11,969 nucleotides of DNA, taken from Rhodobacteraceae bacterium UBA3087 (GTDB lineage Bacteria; Pseudomonadota; Alphaproteobacteria; Rhodobacterales; Rhodobacteraceae). Made by a program: the position numbers and the translations under genes. Of the stretch, positions 1 to 6,520 are shown piece after piece; within the stretch, counting starts at the first letter, position 1, and the number at the start of each line of letters is the position of its first letter. Location of the stretch: the NCBI GenBank assembly GCA_002367285.1, contig DFBF01000002.1, positions 1-11,969 on the forward strand. Reading direction: 5' to 3'. Under the pieces are notes generated by a model, which did not search any database, was not told where the DNA came from, and saw nothing but the letters and a program-made list of their open reading frames with translations.

Positions 1-492
1 GGCTTGTTTGAAACCGGTGCTGGCGGGTCCGCCCCCAAGCACGTGCAGCAACTGGTCGAAGAAAACCACCTGCGCTGGGACTCGATGGGCGAATTCTGTG
101 CCTTGGGTGAAAGCCTGAACTTCCTGGCCGACACACAAGGCAACGCCAAAGCCGGTGTGCTGGGCGTGGCTGCCGAGGCCGCGACGCAGGGCATCCTGGA
201 TGACAACCGGTCGCCGTCGCGCAAAGTCGGTCAGCCCGATAACCGCGACAGCCACTATTGGTTTGCGCGTTACTGGGCCGACGCTCTGGCTGCTCAAGAT
301 GATGACGCGGAATTGGCCGCGCATTTTGCGCCGCTTGCCAAGGCATTGGCCGAAGGCGAACAGGCCATCCTGGCCGAATTCGCGGCCGTGCAAGGCCCGG
401 CTGCCGACATCGGTGGGTATTATGCCCCCAGTGTGGAAAAGAAAACGGCCGTCATGCGCCCGTCGGCCACACTGAACGCGATCATCGGCTGA
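1..492 (+). CDS. icd: NADP-dependent isocitrate dehydrogenase, monomeric type (C-terminal part)
   Basis: This is the 3' end of a gene that starts left of the window; frame 1 is open from base 1, giving 163 residues. The opening residues (GLFETGAGGSAPKHVQQ) and the later SPSRKVGQPDNRDSHYW stretch are characteristic of the monomeric (about 740-residue) isocitrate dehydrogenase family, not of the dimeric Icd family. The enzyme is cytoplasmic and oxidatively decarboxylates isocitrate to 2-oxoglutarate with NADP+ in the TCA cycle. Only about the last fifth of the protein is visible, including part of the conserved Arg/Lys/Asp-rich region that belongs to the substrate and cofactor site in this family. 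It ends normally in TGA and is followed by a terminator, so it is transcriptionally separate from what follows. Family assignment rests on recognising conserved blocks; I am quite sure of it. Confidence 0.93.
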   Translation, partial: GLFETGAGGSAPKHVQQLVEENHLRWDSMGEFCALGESLNFLADTQGNAKAGVLGVAAEAATQGILDDNRSPSRKVGQPDNRDSHYWFARYWADALAAQDDDAELAAHFAPLAKALAEGEQAILAEFAAVQGPAADIGGYYAPSVEKKTAVMRPSATLNAIIG

Positions 493-513
493 ACATCAGC
501 AGGTTGAACACTG

Positions 514-543
514 AAACGCCCGGGTCCACACCCGGGCGTTTTT
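514..543 (+). terminator. Rho-independent terminator after icd, possibly bidirectional
   Basis: A perfect 12-bp inverted repeat (514-525 pairs with 530-541, core CGCCCGGG) closes a 4-nt loop and runs into a T tract at 539-543. It lies 22 nt after the icd stop. The convergent protease gene ends just beyond it at 551. On the minus strand the stem is followed by only three Ts, so termination in that direction would be weaker but is plausible. Confidence 0.9.
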
Positions 544-550
544 GTTTGAA

Positions 551-1921
551 TTAGGGCTCTAATTCACCAGAAATGCCGGTTTTGGGGCGATCTGGGCACA
601 GGGTCACGGGCGTGTCGACAGATTTCAGGATCAGGCGTTCAACTTCGCCCTCATAGGCCCCGGTGGCGATACGTTCGGCCTGAGAGATCAGGGTCGACAG
701 CGCCAATTCTGGTGAAACACCTTGCGCCAGGATTTCTGCCAAAAGCCCGGTCACATGGGGCGCGGCCATCGAGGTGCCCGACTGCGCCCGCACCGCGCAC
801 ACATCGCGGATCGAGGCCGAAGGGATGTCTTCGCCCGGCGCATAGAGGTCCACCGTGGTGCCTGCGTTTGAGAAATCTGACAGGCGGCTGTCGGTGACCG
901 ATCCCACCGTAATGGCGCCCGGAACACGGGCCGGGGAAAAGTCACCAGCATCCGCCGCCGCGTTCCCAGCAGCCACCACAACCAACGCGCCCGCGTCGAT
1001 CAAGGCTTGTACGGCCATGTCCAGCGGGCCAGTGTCCGCGACAGGTCGCCGGGTCAGGCTCATGTTTACCAGTTTCACCGCGCCGGGTTGGGCCAGAACC
1101 CAGTCGATGCCGGCGATCACCGTGGCTTCGTCCCCCGTGCCGAACCGGTCGATCACCTTGACGGACGTCAGCCGTGCCTTGTCGGTCAGGCCCAGCTGTT
1201 GCCCAGCGATCCGGGCGGCCACATGGGTACCGTGACCGGCGCAATCTTCGGTATCAATGCCGTTTTCGAAAAAGGAAAACCCAGAGGCATTCACCCGCCC
1301 GCGCAGGTCGATGTGACTGCTGCGAATGCCGGTATCAAAAACATAGACGTTAATCAGGCCTGGGGTTGCCTGTGCAGGGTGGACCATCGGGTTCACCACA
1401 GGACTGGGCGCAGGCAGGGGCGGAGTGATGGACGAGGCAAAGACATATCCGTTCTGCGCCACTCCGGCGACTTGCGGGTCGACCAGCAACCGGTCCCGCG
1501 TGGTCAGGTCCATGCGCACGGCAAAACCCGACAATGCGGCGCCATAGCTGTGCAGGACCTGCGCGGCGGGAATGCCAAATCGTGCGGTCACATCGGCGGG
1601 ACCGGACAGGGGCAATGCCTCAGGTGTCAGGGTCACGATATATTCACCCGGCACATGGGCCGACAGCAGATCGTCGGGGATCATCAGCGGTCCCGAGGCC
1701 AGCCCCAGTTGCACCCGCGCGTTGTTGTCCGCCTGTCGCGCCAGCTTGCGCAGCAATTGCACGGGCAGATCATCGGGTGCCAGGGCGCAGCTTTGCGTCG
1801 CCGCCAGTTGGCGTTCTAGCTCGGCAATCCGCGCCTGTGCGGTGGCCGACGCGTCAGTGGCATGCAGCGGTGTCGCCATCACGCCCACGAACACGATAAT
1901 CGCGCAAATCTTTGGAAACAT
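551..1921 (-). CDS. Secreted subtilisin-family (S8) serine protease
   Basis: The product is a 456-residue exported peptidase, probably proteinase-K/subtilisin-like. I chose the ATG at 1921 because it begins directly with a signal peptide (MFPKICAIIVFVGVMATPLHA, about 21 residues) and has an AGG Shine-Dalgarno core 7 nt upstream. An in-frame ATG at 1978 would add 19 polar residues in front of it. After a short helical, coiled-coil-like stretch (about 25-45), residues about 92-161 look like an inhibitor-I9 propeptide. The catalytic domain has all three triad residues in family motifs: Asp196 (VFDTGI), His230 (GHGTHVA) and Ser384 (GTSMAAPHVTG). The oxyanion-hole Asn320 lies in AAGN. About 45 residues follow the catalytic domain. 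It should be autoprocessed after export and act in the periplasm or outside the cell. Its target is unknown; the neighbouring large secreted proteins are candidates by proximity only. Confidence 0.93.
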   Translation of the reverse strand: MFPKICAIIVFVGVMATPLHATDASATAQARIAELERQLAATQSCALAPDDLPVQLLRKLARQADNNARVQLGLASGPLMIPDDLLSAHVPGEYIVTLTPEALPLSGPADVTARFGIPAAQVLHSYGAALSGFAVRMDLTTRDRLLVDPQVAGVAQNGYVFASSITPPLPAPSPVVNPMVHPAQATPGLINVYVFDTGIRSSHIDLRGRVNASGFSFFENGIDTEDCAGHGTHVAARIAGQQLGLTDKARLTSVKVIDRFGTGDEATVIAGIDWVLAQPGAVKLVNMSLTRRPVADTGPLDMAVQALIDAGALVVVAAGNAAADAGDFSPARVPGAITVGSVTDSRLSDFSNAGTTVDLYAPGEDIPSASIRDVCAVRAQSGTSMAAPHVTGLLAEILAQGVSPELALSTLISQAERIATGAYEGEVERLILKSVDTPVTLCPDRPKTGISGELEP

Positions 1922-1995
1922 GAAGGAACCTACTCTGTTATTGCATGACATGCCGTCAGTGTTGTTTATGCTATCCAAACGAGTGGGTAAAACAA
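1922..1995. promoter_or_regulatory. Divergent intergenic region with a short palindrome
   Basis: These 74 bp separate the start codons of the minus-strand protease and the plus-strand LuxR-type regulator, so promoters of both should lie here or just inside the genes. I see no convincing -35/-10 pair. An 11-bp perfect palindrome, GCATG-A-CATGC, sits at 1943-1953, central enough to act as an operator for both directions. That role is inference. An autoregulatory site for the adjacent LuxR-type protein is the simplest idea. Confidence 0.4.
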
Positions 1996-3150
1996 ATGTC
2001 AGCTGATCACAGGTTCATTCAATCAATTTATGACTCGGCCCTGTCGCCGCAGACATTGCCCGACCTGTTGCAGGAGCTGAGCGATCGTATTGGTGCCCAT
2101 GGCGCGATGATTTTTGATTGTCAGCAGATCAATGGGCGGCGCGAGGTCGGTTTGCAGCACCTGTCGTTGGTCTATGATCGGGAGGCGATCACGGACTATG
2201 CCGCGCGCTTTAATGATTTCGAAGTGGCCGACCAAGACCGTTTGGCCGATCTGTCATCCAGCGGCAATGAAATCAACCTGATCCACGACAAGGCCCTGAC
2301 CCGACCCGGTGAGAACGCTCTGCCGCGGCCGAATGTTCAGGCCATGGCGCGGCGCGGGGTGTCGGACCGGTTCGGCTGTTTGTTGTCGAAAGAAAGCTGG
2401 GACATGGATCGGTTCGCCTTTCAGTTCCTTGAAGGCCGCCCCTTGCCAGGGGCCGAGATGTTGCGCGAGGCGGAAGTCGTCCTGGCGCATTTGGCCAAGG
2501 CGCTGTCCATTGGCCGTGCTTTCTCTGCCCAGGTAGCGGTGCGTGACGGGGTGGGTCAGTATCTGGATGGGCTGCCGATCGGGGTTGGTATCGTTACCGG
2601 GGCCGGGCATCTGGCCTATGGCAACAGTGAATTTCACCGGATTGCCCAGGACCATGCCGAAGTCACTCTGGCTGCCGGTCGACTGGGGTTCCAGGGCGCG
2701 GCGGCGCAACCCGAATTGCGTGCCTTGATGGAGGACCAGCGCGCCCATGGTCGCCATGGGGCCCGACCGCGTCGCGAGGCCGTGTTCGTGCCGATGGGTG
2801 ACCAGGATCAGGGCCTATTCATAGAGATTTGCCCGATTGCTCGGCACCCTGACCTGGACAATTTCGGCGCAGGGGCCCGGTTGGTCAGCATTCTGGACAG
2901 CACCCGCAACCGGCAGGTTGACCCGTCCATCCTGGCGCGGTTCTTTCCCCTGTCCAAGTCCGAACAGGCGGTGTTGCGTTTGGTCACCGAAGGCCATTCC
3001 AATGCAGAAATTGCCGAAATTCGGGGGCGTTCGGTTGAAACCGTGAACAGCCAGCTGAAATCGCTTTTGCGCAAGACAAGCGCCCGCAACCGCACCGAAT
3101 TGGTCAAGGTTGCCGTTGGGCTGTCAGCCGTGTCGCCGTCCAACTCATAG
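1996..3150 (+). CDS. LuxR-family (GerE HTH) transcriptional regulator with PAS-like N-terminal region
   Basis: The 384-residue product is a DNA-binding regulator. Residues about 319-376 form a LuxR/GerE helix-turn-helix: LSKSEQAVLRLV, then EGHSNAEIAEIRGRSVETVN and the recognition-helix region VNSQLKSLLRKTSARNRTELV. Upstream, about 193-300, is PAS-like (LPIGVGIVTGAGHLAYGNSEF). The first 60 residues (IYDSALSPQTLPDLLQELSDRIGA) match the N-terminal helix seen in many stand-alone proteobacterial LuxR-type regulators. There is no response-regulator receiver domain, and I do not recognise an acyl-homoserine-lactone-binding domain, so the signal is unknown. The ATG at 1996 is preferred because the 17 extra residues from the ATG at 1945 are Cys-rich and overlap the likely promoter and palindrome. 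The Shine-Dalgarno is weak (GAGTGGG about 8 nt upstream). The gene diverges from the protease and converges on the cytochrome gene with a 6-nt overlap. Confidence 0.88.
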   Translation: MSADHRFIQSIYDSALSPQTLPDLLQELSDRIGAHGAMIFDCQQINGRREVGLQHLSLVYDREAITDYAARFNDFEVADQDRLADLSSSGNEINLIHDKALTRPGENALPRPNVQAMARRGVSDRFGCLLSKESWDMDRFAFQFLEGRPLPGAEMLREAEVVLAHLAKALSIGRAFSAQVAVRDGVGQYLDGLPIGVGIVTGAGHLAYGNSEFHRIAQDHAEVTLAAGRLGFQGAAAQPELRALMEDQRAHGRHGARPRREAVFVPMGDQDQGLFIEICPIARHPDLDNFGAGARLVSILDSTRNRQVDPSILARFFPLSKSEQAVLRLVTEGHSNAEIAEIRGRSVETVNSQLKSLLRKTSARNRTELVKVAVGLSAVSPSNS

Positions 3151-5055
3151 GGTTTTCAGGTATTCCAACAGGGCGGCGCGGTCGGCATCCCTCAGGCTGA
3201 TGCCATACAGATGCCCGCCGTTGAAATTCCCCGGTTGGGTCACGTCAAACTGGCCGGATGGGCCAGGCCGGGCGGCACCAAGCCCCAGTTTTTCCGTGTC
3301 ATAATACGTCGCCCCAACCGCAAAACTGCGCGGGCGCTGATCGGTGGGCAACAACAGATCATACAGCGTCGGGACCGAGCCATTGTGCAGGTAAGGCGGT
3401 GAAGCAAAGATGCCGTTCAGGGGACGCGCCTTGTATTCGGGTATCGTGTCCGTGTCAGCCAGGAACTCGGCGCACCGGGCGCGGATCTCTTTGACCGAGG
3501 TCAGGGTGTGCGTGCCTGGGCGCGGGACATCCGGGTCGCCCGCCGGGTCTATGCCGGGGCGCGGGTCCGTGCCAAAATCACCGGCAATCAAGCCCCGGAA
3601 AAACGCAGCGGCGGCGCGTTCCATGTCTTCACCCTGAAGCGCAACCAGTTCGCCGGATTTCTCGTAAATCAGTCGCATCGCCAGTTCCTCGATCAAACGC
3701 AGCGTGATCGTATCGCGGTCGAATTGTTGCGGTTTCAGCCCGGATAGGGTCTTGTCGCCCCACAATTTCTGGAAGGCGGCAAAGCTGTTGTGCAGGCGCG
3801 TGAACTTGCCGCTCCACGAGGTATGGGTCAGCACATGGCAGGCCATCGACGGGTCGGTGTTCAACGCAGGTGCGCCGGGGTTGGCCATGTCAAACGCCGC
3901 AATGTGGCGTGTGACGGGCGTGCTGACGTCGCCTCCGGGGGCTGCGTCATGGATGGTAACCTGTAGGTCGTCACGATCCAAAAGACTGTGGCATTCGGCG
4001 CATTCCGACAGGTAAACCAGCGCGCCATGCCCAAGCATTGTCGGGTCTGGCGTGCCGAATTCATCAGGCCAGGCGGGGGATTTCAATGTCTCAAGCGACC
4101 GTTCCAACCTCACCAAATTGGCCAGTCTGACCGAGCTTTCCAGGCTGGGATACCGCGCGGTGTTACCCAGCCGATCTGTGGTTAGCTCAATTTCGGCAAA
4201 GACGCCGATGACCTCGGCGACATTCCGCACGATGGCACCCAGTTCCATCGTTTCCACAATGCCGACATCAACCAATTTCGTGGCCGATCCGTTCCATTGC
4301 ACACGCTGCATCTGCGGTGCATTCCAGACATGCGGAAAAGACACAGGTGCGGTGGCGGGGGGCAGATCGACACCGGCGCGCGGGCCGGACAGAACGGCAG
4401 CGGTGTTCAGGATCACCTGCACCGCATCGGTGCGCCCGTGGCCCCAATCCCCGCCCGCGTCGATGCTTTTCTGCACCAGATGGCGTTGCTGTAACCAGTG
4501 ACGCAGGTCGGCGTGCAGGCTCGCGGCATCTTCGCCGCTGTGACCGGCCCCCAACACGCCGTTGGCAAAGGCGGTCCAGCGCGGGCCGGGCGTGGTGCCG
4601 CCATCGCGAAACACCGTATCCAGGCCTTGGAACAAGTCGGACATATAGGATTGCAGGTTCAGCTCGGATGCGCCGCCTTCGACGACGAATTCGTGCTGCC
4701 CATCGGTCAAGGTGCCGGTGTGGCAGGCCGCGCACGTCAACCCCAGCGCGTCGCCCCTTTCGGGGTCGCTGTCGATGACAAATCCTACGGGCAGATCACT
4801 GTTGGCGCAGAACCGGGTGGCATAGCGTTCCTGGGTCGTGCGCGCGGCAAAATCCGCAGTGCCATCGGCCAGGGTCAGGCTGTTGTACCAGGCAATTGGC
4901 ACCAGCCTTGATCCTTGGCTCAGCCCGTACCACGTGGCCCGATCCTGTGCGGGCCAGGCCTGATTCAGAGAGGCCTGGGGCGCATAGGGCGCATCACAGG
5001 CCAAAACCGGGCTGCCCAGCGTAACCCCTGCGAAGAGAATTGAAAGAAAACGCAT
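3145..5055 (-). CDS. Exported di-heme cytochrome c, RoxA/cytochrome-c-peroxidase-like
   Basis: The product is a 636-residue exported protein with two c-type heme motifs, CAACH (Cys108-His112) and CAECH (Cys352-His356). Conserved blocks such as SQGSRLVP (47-53), LPVGFVID (88-95) and the C-terminal YKARPLNGIFASPPYLHNGS (541-560) fit the family that includes the rubber oxygenase RoxA and many uncharacterised 'di-heme cytochrome c peroxidases'. In RoxA a C-terminal histidine is the second axial ligand of one heme; His557 in YLHNGS is a candidate equivalent (inference). The signal peptide ends near residue 19 (SPVLA/CDAP). Cys20 follows at once, so a lipoprotein is possible, though the lipobox is imperfect. 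The ATG has GAGG 5 nt upstream. Substrate unknown: oxygenase, peroxidase or electron-transfer roles are all open. The family's length is similar (about 600-700 residues). Maturation requires cytochrome c biogenesis genes elsewhere. Confidence 0.88.
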   Translation of the reverse strand: MRFLSILFAGVTLGSPVLACDAPYAPQASLNQAWPAQDRATWYGLSQGSRLVPIAWYNSLTLADGTADFAARTTQERYATRFCANSDLPVGFVIDSDPERGDALGLTCAACHTGTLTDGQHEFVVEGGASELNLQSYMSDLFQGLDTVFRDGGTTPGPRWTAFANGVLGAGHSGEDAASLHADLRHWLQQRHLVQKSIDAGGDWGHGRTDAVQVILNTAAVLSGPRAGVDLPPATAPVSFPHVWNAPQMQRVQWNGSATKLVDVGIVETMELGAIVRNVAEVIGVFAEIELTTDRLGNTARYPSLESSVRLANLVRLERSLETLKSPAWPDEFGTPDPTMLGHGALVYLSECAECHSLLDRDDLQVTIHDAAPGGDVSTPVTRHIAAFDMANPGAPALNTDPSMACHVLTHTSWSGKFTRLHNSFAAFQKLWGDKTLSGLKPQQFDRDTITLRLIEELAMRLIYEKSGELVALQGEDMERAAAAFFRGLIAGDFGTDPRPGIDPAGDPDVPRPGTHTLTSVKEIRARCAEFLADTDTIPEYKARPLNGIFASPPYLHNGSVPTLYDLLLPTDQRPRSFAVGATYYDTEKLGLGAARPGPSGQFDVTQPGNFNGGHLYGISLRDADRAALLEYLKTL

Positions 5056-5122
5056 TTTTTCCTCGCCTTGTCAGGATCACCTGTTAACCATTCAAAAGAA
5101 AGCGTGACAGTTCAGGTGGGCC
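5056..5122. promoter_or_regulatory. Divergent intergenic region between cytochrome gene and Cys-rich operon
   Basis: These 67 bp lie between the divergent start codons of the di-heme cytochrome (minus) and the secreted-protein operon (plus), so both promoters are expected here. On the plus strand TTGTCA at 5068-5073 resembles a -35 box, but no good -10 box follows at the right distance. CACCTG (5078-5083) and CAGGTG (5113-5118) form a widely spaced inverted pair, the second overlapping the Shine-Dalgarno of the operon's first gene. No site can be assigned with confidence. Confidence 0.35.
5114..5120 (+). promoter_or_regulatory. Shine-Dalgarno supporting a TTG start
   Basis: AGGTGGG ends 2 nt before TTG 5123, with its AGG core 6 nt away. 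An in-frame stop at 5105-5107 and the absence of any ATG or GTG between that stop and the signal peptide make TTG the only reasonable start for the gene that follows. Confidence 0.6.
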
Positions 5123-6520
5123 TTGTCCAGAAATCTGATTTTGATTTTAGCATTTCTGATGCTGCCCTTAGGGGCGGCGGCTGACCCATTGCAGCCTTGT
5201 CCTGCGCCGGTCATCCAAACGGTGTGCGACGGCAATGTGCCCGCCTTGCGCGTCATGCGTGATAGCGATGATTTGGACCTGACATTGGTGGCAACCCAGC
5301 CTGGGGGACCGTTGGGAGATCGCCTGATCCGAATGGCTCCGGGGCAGGGTGAAGCCATCGTTCCCATGTCCCGTGTGGGGTCGATAACTTTGGCCATGGC
5401 CGGCATGGGGGCTGATCCGGCACAGTGCTGTTTTTCCACCCTGACCGTGCCCCAGTCAGACCTTGAATGCGCTCCGACCTCTGTGGCTGAGCCCGTGGAA
5501 GACATCGGACCAACGCCGGATACAGGGGCTGATGCAGGCACTAATCCCGCGGACTTCGCAGTGTCGGTCGACCTGCCGTCGGATTGCCCCTTGGGGGCGG
5601 TTGGGGGGGCGGCTGGAAATGAGTGCGGCGGTGTTTTGACACTGACACAGCCCCTTGGAGATGTCTCGGCCGGGCATCTGCCCTTGGTGCTGTATGCGGA
5701 TCAGGGCGAGGTCACGCTGACCGGCCCTTTGCCCTGTTATGATCTGGGAGGTGCCGCGAGCTTTTGTCAGGTGCCCGCTGCGGTGATGTCTGCCGGTCTG
5801 GCCCTGCCCATCACGTTGCACATGGCGGTCGGGTATCAGCCCCGCCAGGTAACGGTCTGCGCCGAATTTACCCCGCCTGAGGGTCCGGCTCTGGTCCGGC
5901 TGGTGCAATCCGCGCTGTCCTCACTGGGGTTTGATGCGGGCCCGCCGGATGGGCAGGCCGGTCCGAAAACGCAGGCCGCAGTGGCGGCGTTTTCCCAAGC
6001 GCAGGGCATAACAGCCTCGGACCCGCTGGACCCCGCGCTTTTGGCGGTCCTGGGATTGGGCGCATTTGGCGACGTCGTGCCGGGCAACAACCGCAGCTGT
6101 GCCTCAACCACTTTGGTTCCCGCGCCCACGCCTGACTGTGACCCGCACACAACGCGATTTTCCCAAGGGGCCTGTCGGTGTCGGTTCGATGGGATGCAAC
6201 GCAATGCAAGCGGGCTGGCCTGTTCATGCAAGGCCGGGAGCGAATTCGTTGCCGGGGCGGGATGTGTGCAGATCAAGGCGCCCACACCCACGCCCGCGCC
6301 TCGCGTTATTCCTTTCCCCATTCCAATCCCCGGTCTGGGTGGTCTGACAGGCGGCCCCGTGAATGCGCACCCAACCCCCGCAGCAACCTGTGATCCCAGC
6401 TCGACCGTCAAACGCGGAGATACCTGTGCCTGTCGATACAAAGACATGACCCATGTATCTCCGTCGCGCTGTGTCTGCTCGTCGGGCCTGTCGCTGATTG
6501 CTGGGAGAGGGTGCTCGTGA
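5123..6520 (+). CDS. Secreted Cys-rich protein with peptidoglycan-binding-like domain and two six-Cys repeats
   Basis: This 465-residue product starts at a TTG; a clear signal peptide follows (MSRNLILILAFLMLPLGAAA, cleavage near 20). Residues about 35-116 contain a Cys-Cys pair (102-103) and end in Cys116, resembling a module found in the two large proteins downstream. A second Cys-containing beta-rich part covers about 145-250. Residues about 255-296 (LVRLVQSALSSLGFDAGPPDG, then GPKTQAAVAAFSQAQGI) match the PG_binding_1 fold, which suggests attachment to peptidoglycan or a related polymer. The C-terminal part holds two copies of a six-cysteine repeat (339-381 and 423-464) joined by a Pro-rich linker. 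With about 20 cysteines it must be disulfide-bonded outside the cytoplasm. It is the first gene of an apparent four-gene operon and overlaps the next by 4 nt. I do not recognise the whole protein as a named family. Confidence 0.85.
   Translation: MSRNLILILAFLMLPLGAAADPLQPCPAPVIQTVCDGNVPALRVMRDSDDLDLTLVATQPGGPLGDRLIRMAPGQGEAIVPMSRVGSITLAMAGMGADPAQCCFSTLTVPQSDLECAPTSVAEPVEDIGPTPDTGADAGTNPADFAVSVDLPSDCPLGAVGGAAGNECGGVLTLTQPLGDVSAGHLPLVLYADQGEVTLTGPLPCYDLGGAASFCQVPAAVMSAGLALPITLHMAVGYQPRQVTVCAEFTPPEGPALVRLVQSALSSLGFDAGPPDGQAGPKTQAAVAAFSQAQGITASDPLDPALLAVLGLGAFGDVVPGNNRSCASTTLVPAPTPDCDPHTTRFSQGACRCRFDGMQRNASGLACSCKAGSEFVAGAGCVQIKAPTPTPAPRVIPFPIPIPGLGGLTGGPVNAHPTPAATCDPSSTVKRGDTCACRYKDMTHVSPSRCVCSSGLSLIAGRGCS
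5225..5470 (+). repeat. Possible divergent Cys-Cys module in the first operon protein
   Basis: This codes for residues 35-116 of the TTG-started protein, from CDGNVPALRV to DLEC. It has IRMAPGQGEAIVP in the middle and QCCFSTLTVP near the end. The Cys-Cys, beta strand, Pro and final Cys match the other two modules; the first half is less similar and about ten residues shorter. Treat it as a probable relative only. Confidence 0.45.
6137..6265 (+). repeat. Six-cysteine protein repeat, copy 1
   Basis: This codes for residues 339-381 of the secreted Cys-rich protein. Cysteines lie at 339, 351, 353, 367, 369 and 381, giving steps of 12, 2, 14, 2 and 12. The near-symmetric C..CxC..CxC..C layout suggests a small disulfide-knit, EGF-like domain. 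Confidence 0.75.
6389..6514 (+). repeat. Six-cysteine protein repeat, copy 2
   Basis: This codes for residues 423-464. Cysteines lie at 423, 435, 437, 450, 452 and 464, with steps of 12, 2, 13, 2 and 12, almost identical to copy 1. Shared residues include CDP at the start, CRxxxM around the second CxC, and a final AGxGC. The copy ends one residue before the stop codon, so the domain closes the protein. Confidence 0.75.
6503..6510 (+). promoter_or_regulatory. Shine-Dalgarno deciding the GTG 6517 start
   Basis: GGGAGAGG lies 6 nt before GTG 6517. The alternative GTG at 6511 touches this sequence directly and is too close for normal initiation, so 6517 is preferred. The site is inside the end of the upstream gene, which fits translational coupling. 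Confidence 0.7.

Noticed and set aside
1007..1819. A 270-codon open frame on the plus strand
   Set aside because: It is antisense to the subtilisin-family protease, whose catalytic triad and signal peptide are unambiguous.
1922..1978. Upstream start at 1978 for the protease
   Set aside because: It would add 19 polar residues ahead of a good signal peptide, and it would cover the whole palindrome and most of the divergent promoter region.
4996..4998. Cys20 of the di-heme cytochrome as a definite lipoprotein cysteine
   Set aside because: The preceding residues (VLA) fit a lipobox only partly, and a conventional cleavage after Ala19 is equally good.
5068..5073. TTGTCA as a definite -35 box for the operon
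   Set aside because: No acceptable -10 hexamer lies 16-18 nt downstream, so I describe it only as a resemblance.
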